Shown piece by piece: positions 21,128 to 32,600 of a stretch of 64,000 bases of DNA (position 1 is its first letter; each line of letters begins with the position of its first letter). The notes beneath the pieces are model-generated. The model worked only from the letters and a program-made list of their open reading frames with translations. It made no database searches and was not told the origin of the DNA. The translations under genes were made by a program, and so were the position numbers. Source of the stretch: Epichloe hybrida (taxonomy: Eukaryota > Ascomycota > Sordariomycetes > Hypocreales > Clavicipitaceae); contig JAFEKR010000005.1 of the NCBI GenBank assembly GCA_019022495.1, positions 310,001-374,000 of the forward strand. Reading direction: 5' to 3'.

Positions 21128-21281
21128 TGTTACGATATAAAACGTACGATCTGAAGGAGTGTGTGAAGGTTGTTGATTCAACTAGCTAGAGGCTGAAGCT
21201 ATCGTCTAATATAGGGGTTCTAGGTCACGTGCTAGGCCACATCCGAAGTGGCAGGCCACTTGTCAATTCTAGCACGTAACA
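21128..21281 (-). repeat. LTR of the TR-GAG-like element (right copy)
   Basis: Identical to 19032-19185, followed by the CTAGG duplication at 21282-21286. On the element's own strand this is the 5' LTR. Confidence 0.95.
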
Positions 21282-21354
21282 CTAGGTTTTTTCCTTTTCT
21301 TTTAGTTTAAAAAAGGTTCAAAGCTAATATAATTTATTATAATTATAATAAAAT

Positions 21355-21613
21355 TGTTGGATGCACCAAGGTCCTGCGCAGGTAATAAATCCCGTATAAA
21401 TTCGAAGTCGATGATAGATAGTTAGATAGCTAGGAAAGAGGGAGAAGAGAGGGAAAGTCTAGATGCTAGAAAAGTGGGCGAAATCCGTATGTGGGGCACA
21501 AAAAGGGGGTGGCGAATTAATGCAGCCAATCATATCGTGTGCATCGCGCCAGACCCACAATTAGTCCGGTCTTTGGCCACGATTAAACCAATGAAAATCC
21601 AAAGGAATTAACA
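21355..21613 (-). repeat. LTR, Copia-1 copy A (3' LTR)
   Basis: 259 bp, TGTTGGATGCACC...ATTAACA. The counterpart at 27887-28145 has the same length and ends and differs mainly by transitions. Confidence 0.93.
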
Positions 21614-21808
21614 CTAGCAATCTCTCTTTTTCCTTTGTAGCCAAAGAGCTTAAAAACACAATAAAAATCAGATTAAAGGAAAGTATACATAAGTGAATCC
21701 CTTAATAGGAATCCGCTGCTCTGATTAGCCGTCGTGGCATTGGTTAATTAAATTAATCCATCATTCCTTGCCCAAGCTCCCGTTTCCTAATATCGCAGGT
21801 CTCTTTAC

Positions 21809-22400
21809 CTATCCTTTAATATAAATCGTTAATTCGTTCGAATTAATCAAAGAGGAAAGTAATAAATTCGGCGATGCTTTTGTTATCGCATCTGCCGGAT
21901 TGTCGTTGCCGTTAATCCACCTGACTTCGTAGATCTCATGCCTTTCGTATAATTGACGAAGAGCTATAATATTAATTATTAGTCTTTTCTCCTTTGTGGT
22001 TCCTAGCTTCATAAGACATTTATATAACAAAAAAGAATTAGTATAGAGAATTATAAGAATTCAAGGCATCTTTAATTAATCTGTGATCTAATGTAGAGTC
22101 GTGGAAATCGCGTAGGCGATGTCTGCGCCTTGAACCATGCTATATAACTTAGAGGCAAGCGCGCTACAAGTAACTCTCTTGCTCTTTATTAAGCTATACG
22201 TGATGATGTTGCCTTTCATAATGAAGGTATTGTTATCTTGTATTATCTTGTTGCCGATTACAATTACGTATCTAATCTGTGAGCTTAAATCCTTATTGTT
22301 AGTAAGCGATCTATCTATGAACACAAAGAGCTTCGCCTCTTTAAGAACTAAAGGAATATATTGTAGTCCGCGTTATTAGTTCTTAATCTACTATTTAAGG
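21809..22400 (-). pseudogene. Copia RNase H remnant, family 1 copy A
   Basis: Two adjacent minus-strand frames (22088-22324 and 21809-22030) give consecutive parts of the Copia pol C terminus. The first has KDLSSQIRYVIVIGN, KSKRVTCSALASKLYSMV and ADIAYAI. The second has KLGTTKEKRLIINIIALRQ, YEVRWINGNDNPADAITK. This is the RNase H and tail of fungal Ty1/Copia polyproteins. Stops and a frame break between the two parts make it non-functional. The homologous piece of copy B lies at about 29880-30470 and is more decayed. Confidence 0.85.
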
Positions 22401-25400
22401 CGTTTATTAAGGCGTGTGATATTTTCCTTAGAGGGTTCTTAGTGTTAAGCTGTAATTAAAAGGTTGTATAAAGCCTCTGGTTAATACATAGTTATGATGT
22501 AGCTTCCTTGCGCTTATTGCTCTACGTAATCTTGCTTTACTGTTAAGGATTAAGGATTAACTTCCTTAATCTTCTAACTCTAACCTTTCTAGGTTAAGAT
22601 TAGTGAATTATTAGTGTTCTAGGTTAAGATATAGCTGTTAAAGATAAGGGGGTTCTTGGTGGTTAATTATTGCTTTTCTTTAGCTATGAAATTAGCCTTC
22701 TAGAGCTCTTTCTCTTCTTTTTGGAAGAAGTTATCGTTGCTTAGGCCTAATGTATTATTGGTTTGTATTCTAATAATACTAAAGAGATTCTTATTATTCA
22801 GGGCTGTAATTAATAAGTAGGGATCGTAGGTTAAAGTTATTATATTAAGGTTATCCCTGTGGTAATGGAAGTACGTTGCTTACTAGTGGGTTCTAGCCTC
22901 TGTGATCCTGTAAAGAGGTCTGATTAATTTAATTACAGTCCCTTCTAGAAAGAGATGTGTAATTTGCTTTGGCAGTCTTATAATAATTAGCCTTATTAGT
23001 ATTGTGTGCGATTAAGTGTAGGCTTGCGTGATATTGCGAATCTAAAGGTAAATGCCTCTTTTTCTTAATAATGGAGCGATAGCTACGATGAGTTGTTGGC
23101 TTGCTCGTTGTATTGTTAGCGATTGTGTTAGGATGGATTCCTTTCCTTTGTTATTATGGCCTTATATAATAAGACAAGATTTCTTGTATAGCGAGTCTGT
23201 TCCTTTGCCTTTGATCTCTCTAACTATATAAGAATTAAAGATTCTGTGACCTCTGTGCTTTACTAGGTTGAACTTAATGAATTTGAACACATCGTGAGCT
23301 TGTAGAGCGTTGATCTTAGCTTAATTAGACTGCTTAAAGGGTTTTCCTAGGGTTATAATCCTTCCTTCGTAGCGGAGTTAAAGGGCGAGGTTCTAATTAG
23401 CCTCTTCCTTTACTATAAGAAATGCTATGCTTAGCATCCCTCTGGTTATAATCTCTTAAATAAAGGCCTCCTCTTAATCTTTATTTATAAGTACGTAAAG
23501 CTAAACTAGGCTAATATCCTTCTTAGGGCTATAAGGTCTTCTTTTCCTTACTTTTATTCCTTTAGGGCATGGTAATAAGTCTTTAACTTAATAGCTTCCC
23601 CTTAGGGCCTTTTAGGCTTTATAAGCCTCTTTATTAAACTCTCCCACACTTATAAATTACACTATAAGGGCCTTTCTTAGTCTCCCTTACTTTCTCTTAG
23701 CTAGTATTTACTACTCTTTACTATCTTCTATTAGAGGATCTCTTTTATTAGCAGTGGTTAGTTATGCAGTTGCTTCTTCCTCTATATTACTAGGCTTTAT
23801 CTCCTGCTGCTCTGGCGTATTATAGGGCTTTATCTCCTGCTACTCTAGTCCCTTTATAATATATAGGTCTTTATAATAGGGCTTTACTACTATAGAGCAG
23901 AACTTCGCTAGGCTACAGGGTATATTAATAGTATAAGTCTCTCTATTAGTAGCAAGTAGCTTATACAGGCTATGCTAGCTACCTTTCTCTCTTTACACGT
24001 ATATATTAGCCTATAGGGGTAGCTAATATATAGGCACTGTGTTAGGGCTATTCTAGGCTCTAAGGGCATTACGAACCTGCTACGAAGCTAGAAGATGTTA
24101 GACTTTATCTATTACCTTACGAATTACCTTAGCATGTTAAATAATAGAGATGCTTAGTGGTAACTTATCTATTATCTATAGGTAGCCTCTAAAGACTAGC
24201 ACAGTTAGGATAATACTATTTAGGCCTGTAGAGTTATTAATAGCCTTAATAGCTATTTAGAGGCATTGCTCTAGCGCGAGATCTGTTCTAATTGAGTCTA
24301 TGATAATATTATAGGCTTAGCGTAGAGGTCTGTGGTATCTCTTAACCTTTCTAATGCTATTATAGGCTTTAATTAGTATCTTACTAGTTTTAATTAACAT
24401 TAATTAAGTATAATATCTGAACTTAGCGGAAGCGAAGTTATTACTAGCATCATAGATAATCTAATCTAGAGGTCTAAGATACATATTAATCTAATATTCG
24501 CGGATTATATCCTAGATATCTTAAGCCTTCTGCTTCTTTAGATTAAGGAATTAGGCTACCTAGAACAATGTTGCTGAATCAACGATGTGAAGCACTAGTC
24601 AGCTATTGATTTACATGATATTAACAATGATCTTATAGTTAAATTCGTGGTTATCTTTGATTATAAACTTAAATCAACTAGGGGCCTTTCTATATATCTA
24701 GTAATAGTAGCAAACTTTGGTTAATTCCTTAATTACCTAGCGCTTAACTTCGTAACTAGCTTAGTAAAGGATCTTTGCAAGTTATTAAACAGAAGGATAA
24801 CTAAGTTAATAATGTAATTAATGGATATCTCCTTCTAAAAGGTAGAAGGTAACTATTTCCTTTGCTTCTAGTAACCACTAAGGATATCCCTATTATCACA
24901 TAATAGGTATAGTCTTATTACCTTAGATAAGCATGTTAGCAAGGTTATTAATCTTAACTTATATCTTATCTATATTAGTAATTAAGAAGAGAAAGGGGGT
25001 AGCTGTGTTAAGGACGTAGAATTTAAGCTCTCTAAGTTTCGTAGGCATATAAAGGATTTCTCTTATAACTACTAATCTAGCGCTAAATGTAATAATTTAG
25101 GGTTTGCAAGGGGTTACCTTTAATAAAGGCATTAATCTTAACAAAGCCTTTACTTATGCCTCTCTTACACTTAACTTTCCTATAGCGCTAGTGTTAGGTA
25201 TAATCCCTCTGAAGACCTCTTTAGAATAGCGTTTTTCGGAGACATAGTAAATTAAGCCTTTATTACACTCTTATAGCTTATAGAGCTCCTGCCTAAGGAA
25301 TATATGTTAGAAGGCTTGATTGTTTAGGGTCATAAGGATATTAATATTAGCGGCGTTGTGGTTAGTCTATAATCTAGAGTAGAAGAATTGTGTGATGCTT

Positions 25401-27886
25401 AGGTATGCTATTAATAGTAGCTCCTCTATATTATTATTATTATCTTTAGCTTCCGTGTAGGCTGAAAGATATGATTCCTAATTTTAACCTAAGCCTTTAT
25501 TAGGCTTATTATTATCCTGCTCTTTATAGGAGGTAAGAAATGCCTAGAATCTCTTCTCTAAAGGGGGTATATAATGTATTTTACTAGCCTACTAGCAGTC
25601 CTTTTCCTTTTAATATTCTTTAGCAGAGTAATTAGAAAACTAGTAGCTACTCTTACTACATATAAAGTAGCGCTTAGTGCTTAGCTTAGGGCTTTACCTA
25701 TAATAGCTTCCTCTGCTATAGGGGGATGATTACTATCCATACTAATAATTAGTAAACATAGCCTCTAGAGGGTATCCTTATTAGTACTAAAGGTATTAGG
25801 AGGACTTCTTATTTAATTTCGTAATAGTAATTACCTTATGGAGGTCTCTAGCAAGACTCTTAAAGCCTGCGGAGTGTATGTATTTCACTATCTAATATTC
25901 AGGCACACTAGTTATAGCGTTTAAGGCCTACTTATAGAGTTCGGTATTTACTATCTTAGCAGGGTATAGGCCTCTATGGATTTTCTTAAGGGTTAATAAT
26001 ATAATCTTAAGGCACTTAAGCTTGCTTTTATTAGGGTTTCTCTTAATTATGCTCTTTAGCGTTATACTACTCTATTTATAGTAATAGAATTACTAGTTGC
26101 TTTCTGTCTTAAAGCATTAATAGACACAAGTAATTATCTCTTCATAGGAATAGTTATTCCTAAAGAGGTAATTAAGGTAGTATTACTTAGTATTACCTAT
26201 TAACATAATAGGGAAAGCCTTCTAATAATGTGTTTAAGGAAGGTTAATTCTATTACACTTATTTTTAAAGAGCGTAATCTTTAGCGTTAAGAAGTTATAT
26301 AGCTTTCTACTATAGCAGTTACTATCCTTATACATCTTTATAAGCTCTAAGATCTTCTTTATGATCTGATCTTCAGAGAGGAATTACTATAAAGGCATAA
26401 TTTATTATAAATGATAGTCCACCAGTTATTCTTAATAATAATTATCCGGATAGAGCTGTTAATATAATAGGGATTATTACAGGGGTTCTTATAAGGGTTT
26501 AAGTAATCTCTAGGGTTAGGGAAGGTTAATTTCTAGGGTAGGTTATTAGGGCTGTTAATGTTAAGGCTCTAGGGGTTTAGAAGATTATGGTTATTCTTGT
26601 GATCTTTCCTGTAACTAAAGGGGCATTAAGGTTTAATAAAGCACTTCCTTAAGCAATACTAGGATTAAATATCCTAGGCCTTACCTAACGAGGACGCTAT
26701 AATCTCATAAAGAATTACGTAATTCTCTGATAACATCCTTAGATGCCCTTTTAAAGGTGTCTTTAGACTAGCCTTTAAAGTCTTCTTAGAATAATTCCTA
26801 TAGGTTATTATCTCTCTATCCTTAATATTTACTAAGGTTAATAAATCTTGCGATCCGGTTATTAAGCTTAAGCTACGTAGTAGTCTCTGGATCTAGCTTA
26901 ATAGATTCTTTCTAGTTATATAAGAATTCGTAAGTAAGCTATTAAAGGCATAGGGGTAATTTATGCCTTTAAGGTCTCTTAGGGGTGATAATTAGAGCCT
27001 TGCTATTACTAGTAGCCCTTCCTCTTGTAGAAGGTCTAGATTCCTCTGCTATTTTTAACTATAAAAGAAATATTGCTAATTTATTAGTTTTACTACTAAT
27101 TAAGCTCTTATGTTTGCCTGTTGCTATTACGAGGTTCTTCTTTTGTATTTTAGGAGCATTATTGCTCTAATAAAATCAGAAGATTATAAAAATAGGAAAA
27201 ACAGAAGAAAAAGCAGCGGAAGTAGCAAAAGCAGCGATAAGGATAAAGCAATAAGAATAAATTACTAGAGATAAAGAAAGTAATAGAAGTTCTAAAAGTA
27301 ACCGGAAAATAATAGGAAAAGTAATAAGGGAATAATAGGAATTACCACTTCCTGTTTTTCGTGAAAAAGAGGGAAGGAGGTAATCTCTCTCTCTTGCTAA
27401 TAAGCATGGGGCGAATAGCACTAATAATAAAGGGGGTAAAAAAAAACAAGCCGTAGATGCTTGTACGAATAGATTGAAGGTCTGTTAGATGAAGGGAATA
27501 TTTATAGAGAAGTTATAGATATGTTAGCTAGCTTAGCTGAGGTTGTTTAACGTTAGGTTCGAAATAAATGCCTCGCGGCAATAGATTCGGTTGGTTGGTT
27601 AGTTTTCTCGTGATGGACGATAAAATCGACAATTAACAATAATATCCCGGATAGATATAACGAAGTTATATCCCTAAGCCTAAGGGTTAATATATTGATT
27701 CCTTAGAAGCCTGACAAGCCCGTAACTAGGATTCTAGTCTCTTCCTTTAGCACACTTATGTAGTTATGCCTCTCTACCGCAATGACCGTTATGGCATAAC
27801 AAGGGGTAGTGGCAGTGGCGTCTATAGAAATGTCTCTTCTTATAATACCTAGCTTATCTATGGTTGTGAAGTCAACCACTAATCAG

Positions 27887-28145
27887 TGTTGGATGCACTA
27901 AGGTCCTGCGTAGGTAATAAATCCTATATAAATTCAAAGTTAATAATAGATAGTTAGATAGCTAGGAAAGAGGGAGAAGAGAGGGAAAGTCTAGATGCTA
28001 GAAAAGTGGGCGAAATCCGTATGTGGGGCACAAAAAGGGGGTGGCGAATTAATGCAGCCAATCATATCATGTGCATCGCGCCGGACCCACAATTGGTCCG
28101 GTCTTTGGCCACGATTGAACCGATGAAGATCCGAAGGAATCAACA
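27887..28145 (-). repeat. LTR, Copia-1 copy A (5' LTR)
   Basis: 259 bp, followed by the AAAAT duplication. On the element strand the first internal bases are CTGATTAGTGGTT, a likely primer-binding region also present in the second Copia family. Confidence 0.92.
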
Positions 28146-29058
28146 AAAATAGCTTAATAGTAAAAGAAGCATTTATTAAATAAATTTTAATTTTCTCTTT
28201 ATAATAAATTCCTTATATATATAAGTATATTTTTATTAGAGTTTTAATCTTATTTATTTAGAATTATAAATTATTTCTTTAGGGTAAATATTATATTTAA
28301 AGCAAAAATACTATATTAAAATGCATAGTAAATCCTAAATAGAAAGATAGGATAACCTTTAAAATATAAAGAATAAACTTTACTATAAGTTAAGTTTAGA
28401 TAATACTATTTATAGCTACCCTATATATATATATAGCCTAATAGTCTAAATTAGCTAAAACTTTATAATTCTATAACTAAATACCTAAATAGTATAAAAA
28501 TTTAAGGATATCTTATTTAGATTATATTAAAAATCTACTATATAATAAGTATATATACTACCTTACCTTTTTAATAATACATTGTATTGTATTGTAATGT
28601 ATTGTAATGTATTGTATTGTATTGTATTATAATGTATTTTTATATAATAAATAATTATAATAAATCATAGAAAATAGATATAAGAATAAAAAGACCCTTA
28701 ATATATTAAGAAAAAAATCATTTTTTAAAATAGATATAAAAGAATATTACTAAGATATTATATATTTAAAATAAGCTTACTTTTCTAAATAAGCTAAAAC
28801 TTAATAGATTTTTAAATAAATAACTAAATTATATATAAAAATAAGAATACTATAATTAGATTATTTAAAAAATCTACTATATAATGAATTTATATAATAC
28901 CCCACTTATATTTTTCCCTAACAATACATTGTATTGTATGTATTGTATTGTATTTTTAATACAATACAATACACAATACAATACATAGGGCAATACAATA
29001 CAATACAATACATCGAAGGGCCAAAAAATACAATACAATACAATACAACAATGCTCTG

Positions 29059-29066
29059 ATAGTAGC
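29059..29066. repeat. Target-site duplication of the hAT-like element, right copy
   Basis: ATAGTAGC following the CAATGCTCTG terminus, matching 17958-17965 exactly. Confidence 0.9.
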
Positions 29067-29442
29067 ACATATAAATCTTATTCTTTAAATATAAATATCT
29101 ATAAGACTTCCTTAAGGAAGCTTTTATACCCTTTCTAAGCCTAAGTTTAATTAAATTATCATAAGAATAACTAGGTTATTTCTAGTAAGGAAAACTAATA
29201 TAATTATAATCTAGTCCTTTCTTCTCTTAATTTAAGCATACTATAACTTTAAAGTTAAAAGGAATTTAGCCTTAAGTAGCTTTAGATGTAGGTTAAAAAC
29301 CTTAGTAAGCTTAGTATATTACTAGCTAAGCAAATTACTAGTTAAATTATATAAGAGTACCCTAAAGTCTTAGTAACTAGTATAGATATTTTTTTTATAT
29401 AGTATTAGCTATAACTTTTGCTATATAACCCGGGAATATTAA
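29067..29442. other. MULE-derived segment between hAT-like and Copia-1B insertions
   Basis: About 376 bp that belong to the MULE once the nested elements are removed. It should hold the 5' part of the transposase gene. It is heavily RIP-mutated and I can read no confident protein motif in it. Confidence 0.55.
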
Positions 29443-29699
29443 TGTTGGATGCACCAAGGTCCTGCGCAGGTAATAAATCCCGTATAAATTGAAGTCAATG
29501 ATAGATAGATAGCTAGCTAGGAAAGAGGGAGAAGAGAGGGAAAGTGTAGATGCTAGGAAAGTGGGCGAAATCCGTATATAGGGCACAAAAGGGGGTGGCG
29601 AATTAATGCAGCCAATCATATCGCGTGCATCACGCCAGACCCACAATTAGTCTGGTCTTTAGCTATAATTAAACTAATAAAGATCCAAAGGAATTAATA
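29443..29699 (-). repeat. LTR, Copia-1 copy B (3' LTR)
   Basis: Close to the copy A left LTR, with the terminal CA changed to TA. Confidence 0.9.
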
Positions 29700-32600
29700 C
29701 TAGTAATCTCTCTTTTTCCTTTGTAGCTAAAGAGCTTAAAAACGTAATAAAAATCAGATTAAAGGAAAGTGTATACTAGTGGATCCCTTAATAGGAATCC
29801 GCTGCTTTGATTAGCTATTGTGGCATTAGTTAATTGAATTAATCTGTTAGTCCTTACCTAAGCTCTTATCCCTTAATATTATAGGTCTCTTTACCTATCC
29901 TTTAATATAAATTATTAATTTGTTTAAATTAATTAAAGAGGAAAGTAATAAATTCGGTAATGCTTTTATTATTATATCTGCTGGATTATCGTTACTGTTA
30001 ATCCATCTGACTTCGTAAATCTTATGCCTTTTATATAATTAACAAAGAGCTATAATATTAATTATTAGTCTCTTCTCCTTTATAGTTCCTAGCTTTATAA
30101 GATATTTATATAATAAAAAAGAGTTAGTATAGAGAATCATAGGAATTCGAGGCATCTTTAATTAATCCGTAATCTAATGTAGAGTTATAGAAATTACGTA
30201 GGTAATATCTGCGCCTTGAACTATGCTATATAACTTAGAGGTAAGCGCGCTATAAGTAACTCTCTTGCTCTTTATTAAGCTATATGTAATAATATTACCT
30301 TTTATAATAAAGGTATTATTATCTTGCATTATCTTGTTGCTAATTATAATTACGTATCTGATCTATAAGCTTAAATCCTTGTTATTAGCAAGCGATCTAT
30401 TTACAAACATAAAGAGCTTTGCCTCCTTAAGAACTAAAGGAATGTATTATAGTCTATATTATTAATTCTTAATCTGCTATTTAAGGCGTTTGTTAAGATG
30501 TGCAATATCTTCTATAGAGAGCTCTTAGTGTTAAGCTATAATTAAAAGGTTATACGAAGCCTCTGGTTAATATATAGTTATAATATAGCTTCCTTACGCT
30601 TATTACTCTATGTAATCTTGCTTTGCTATTAGGGATTAAGGATTAACTTCCTTAATCTTCTAACTCTAGCCTTTCTAGGTTAATATTAGCGAGTTATTAG
30701 TGTTTTAGGTTAAGATATAGCTATTAAAGATAAGGGGATTCTTAGCGGTTAATTATTGCTTTTCTTTAGCTATAAAGTTAGCCTTCTAGAGCTCTTTCTC
30801 TTCTTTTTAGAAGAAGTTATTATTACTTAGGCCTAATATATTATTGGTTTGCATTCTAATAATACTAAAGAGATTCTTATTATTTAGGGCTATAATTAAT
30901 AAGCAGGGATTGTAGGTTAAGGTTGTTATATTAAGGTTATCCCTATGGTAATAGAAGTACGTTGCCTACTAGTAGGTTCTAGCCTTTACAATCCTGTAAA
31001 GAGGTCTAATTAATTTAATTATAGTCCCTTCTAGAAAGAGATATGTAATTTGCTTTAGTAATCTCACGATAATTAACCTTATTAGCACTATGTGTGATTA
31101 AGTGTAGGCTTATGTGATATCGCGAATCCAAAGGTAAATGCCTCTTCTTCTTAATAACAAAGTAATAGCTACAATTAGTCGCTAGCTTGCTTGTTAAATT
31201 GTTAGCGATTGCGTTAGGATGAATTCCTTTCCTTTGTTATTATAGCCTTGTATAATAAGACAAGATTTCTTATACAGCAAGTCTATTCCTTTACCTTTAA
31301 TCTCTCTAACTATACAAGAATTAAAGATTCTATGACCTCCATGCTTTGCTAGGTTAAACTTAATAAATTTAAACATATTATAAGCTTACAAAGCGTTAAT
31401 CTTAGCTTAATTAGATTGCTTAAAGGGTTTTCCTAGGGTTATAATCCTTTCTTCTTAGCGAAGCTAAAGGGCAAGGTTCTAATTAGCCTCTTCTTTTACT
31501 ATAAGGAATACTATACTTAGCATCCCTTTAGTTATAATCTCTTAAATAAAGGCCTCCTCTTAATCTTCGTTTATAAGTATATAAAGCTAAACTAGGCTAA
31601 TATCCTTCTTAGGGCTATAAGGTCTTCTTTTCCTTACTTTTATTCCTTTAGGGCATGGTAATAAGTCTTTAACTTAGTGGCTTCCCCTTAGGGCCTTTTA
31701 GGCTTTATAAGCCTCTTTATTAGACTCTCCTATACTTATAAATTAAACTATTAGGGCCTTTCTTAGTCTCCCTTACTTTCTCTTAGCTAGTGTCTATAGC
31801 TCTTTACTATCTTCTATTAGAGAATCTCTTTTATTAGTAGTAATTAGTTATATAGTTACTTCTTCCTCTATATTACTAGGCTTTATCTCCTGCTACTCTA
31901 GTGTGTTATAAGGCTTTATATCCTACTACTCTAGTCCCTCTATAATATATAGGTCTTTATAATAGGGCTTTACTACTATAGAGCGGAACTTTACTAGGCT
32001 ATAGGGTATGTTAATAGTATAGGTCTCTCTATTAGTGGTAAGTAGCTTATATAGGCTATGCTAGCTACCTTTCTCTCTTTACACGCGTATATTAGCCTAT
32101 AGGGGTAGCTAATATATAAGTGCTATGTTAGGGCTATTCTAGGCTTTAAGGGTATTATAGACCTACCGTGAAGCTAGAAGATATTAGACTTTATTAGTAG
32201 CTTTGCGAATTACCTTAGCATATTAAATAATAGAGACGCTTAGTAGTAACTTATCTATTATTTACGGGTAGCCTCTGAAGACTAGTATAGTTAGGATAAT
32301 ACTATTTAGGCTTATAAAGTTATTAATAGCCTTAATAGCTATTTAGAGGTATTGCTCTAGCGCAAGCTCCGTTCTAATTAAGTCTATAATAATATTATAG
32401 GCTTAGTGTAAAGGTCTATAGTATCTCTTAACTTTTCTAATGCTATTGTAAGCTTTAATTAGCATCTTACTAGTTTTAATTAATATTAATTAAGTATAAT
32501 ACCTAAATTTAGCAGAAGCGAAGTTATTGCTAGCATTATGGATAATCTAATCTAGAGGTCCGAGATAAGTATTAATCTAACATTCGCGGATTATATCCTA

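Larger units (their letters stand above)
19032..21281 (-). mobile_element. Non-autonomous LTR retrotransposon with gag-like frame (TR-GAG/LARD type)
   Basis: Two 154-bp LTRs (19032-19185 and 21128-21281) are identical and bounded by TG...CA (TGTTACG...CGTAACA). A 5-bp duplication CTAGG lies at 19027-19031 and 21282-21286. The 1.94-kb interior has no reverse transcriptase, integrase or protease. Reading on the minus strand, the sequence just inside the right LTR offers a TGGTAGC primer-binding-like start. The interior holds a broken gag-like frame with a zinc finger and a leader full of tandem repeats (51-bp units at about 20610-20790; 24-bp units at about 20848-20955). The DNA is GC-balanced and the LTRs have not diverged, making this the youngest insertion in the stack. 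It landed in the hAT-like element. Confidence 0.92.
21355..28145 (-). mobile_element. Ty1/Copia retrotransposon, family 1, copy A (nested in hAT-like element)
   Basis: LTRs of 259 bp (21355-21613 and 27887-28145) with TGTTGG...CA ends are flanked by the 5-bp duplication AAAAT (21350-21354, 28146-28150). Total 6,791 bp. Orientation is minus: a polypurine tract (AAAGGAAAAAGAGAGA on the minus strand) lies just inside the left LTR at about 21619-21635, and Copia RNase H sequence is readable on the minus strand next to it. The gag-pol interior is riddled with TAG/TAA from RIP and no full domain survives. The left LTR is nearly free of RIP changes, whereas the right LTR carries several (for example CACC to CACT, GCGCAGG to GCGTAGG). 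Confidence 0.93.
17966..29058. mobile_element. hAT-like non-autonomous DNA transposon nested in the MULE
   Basis: The termini are CAGAGCATTG (17966-17975) and its inverse CAATGCTCTG (29049-29058), flanked by the 8-bp duplication ATAGTAGC. CAGAG-type ends plus 8-bp duplications fit the hAT superfamily. Just inside both ends are arrays of the pentanucleotide CAATA/TATTG in both orientations (17974-18115; 28922-29045, with another tract at 28578-28640), resembling the subterminal repeats bound by hAT transposases. Two LTR elements inserted later into it (19032-21281 and 21355-28145). Without them it measures about 2.04 kb. No transposase frame or recognisable remnant is seen, so it was probably mobilised in trans. 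Confidence 0.84.
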
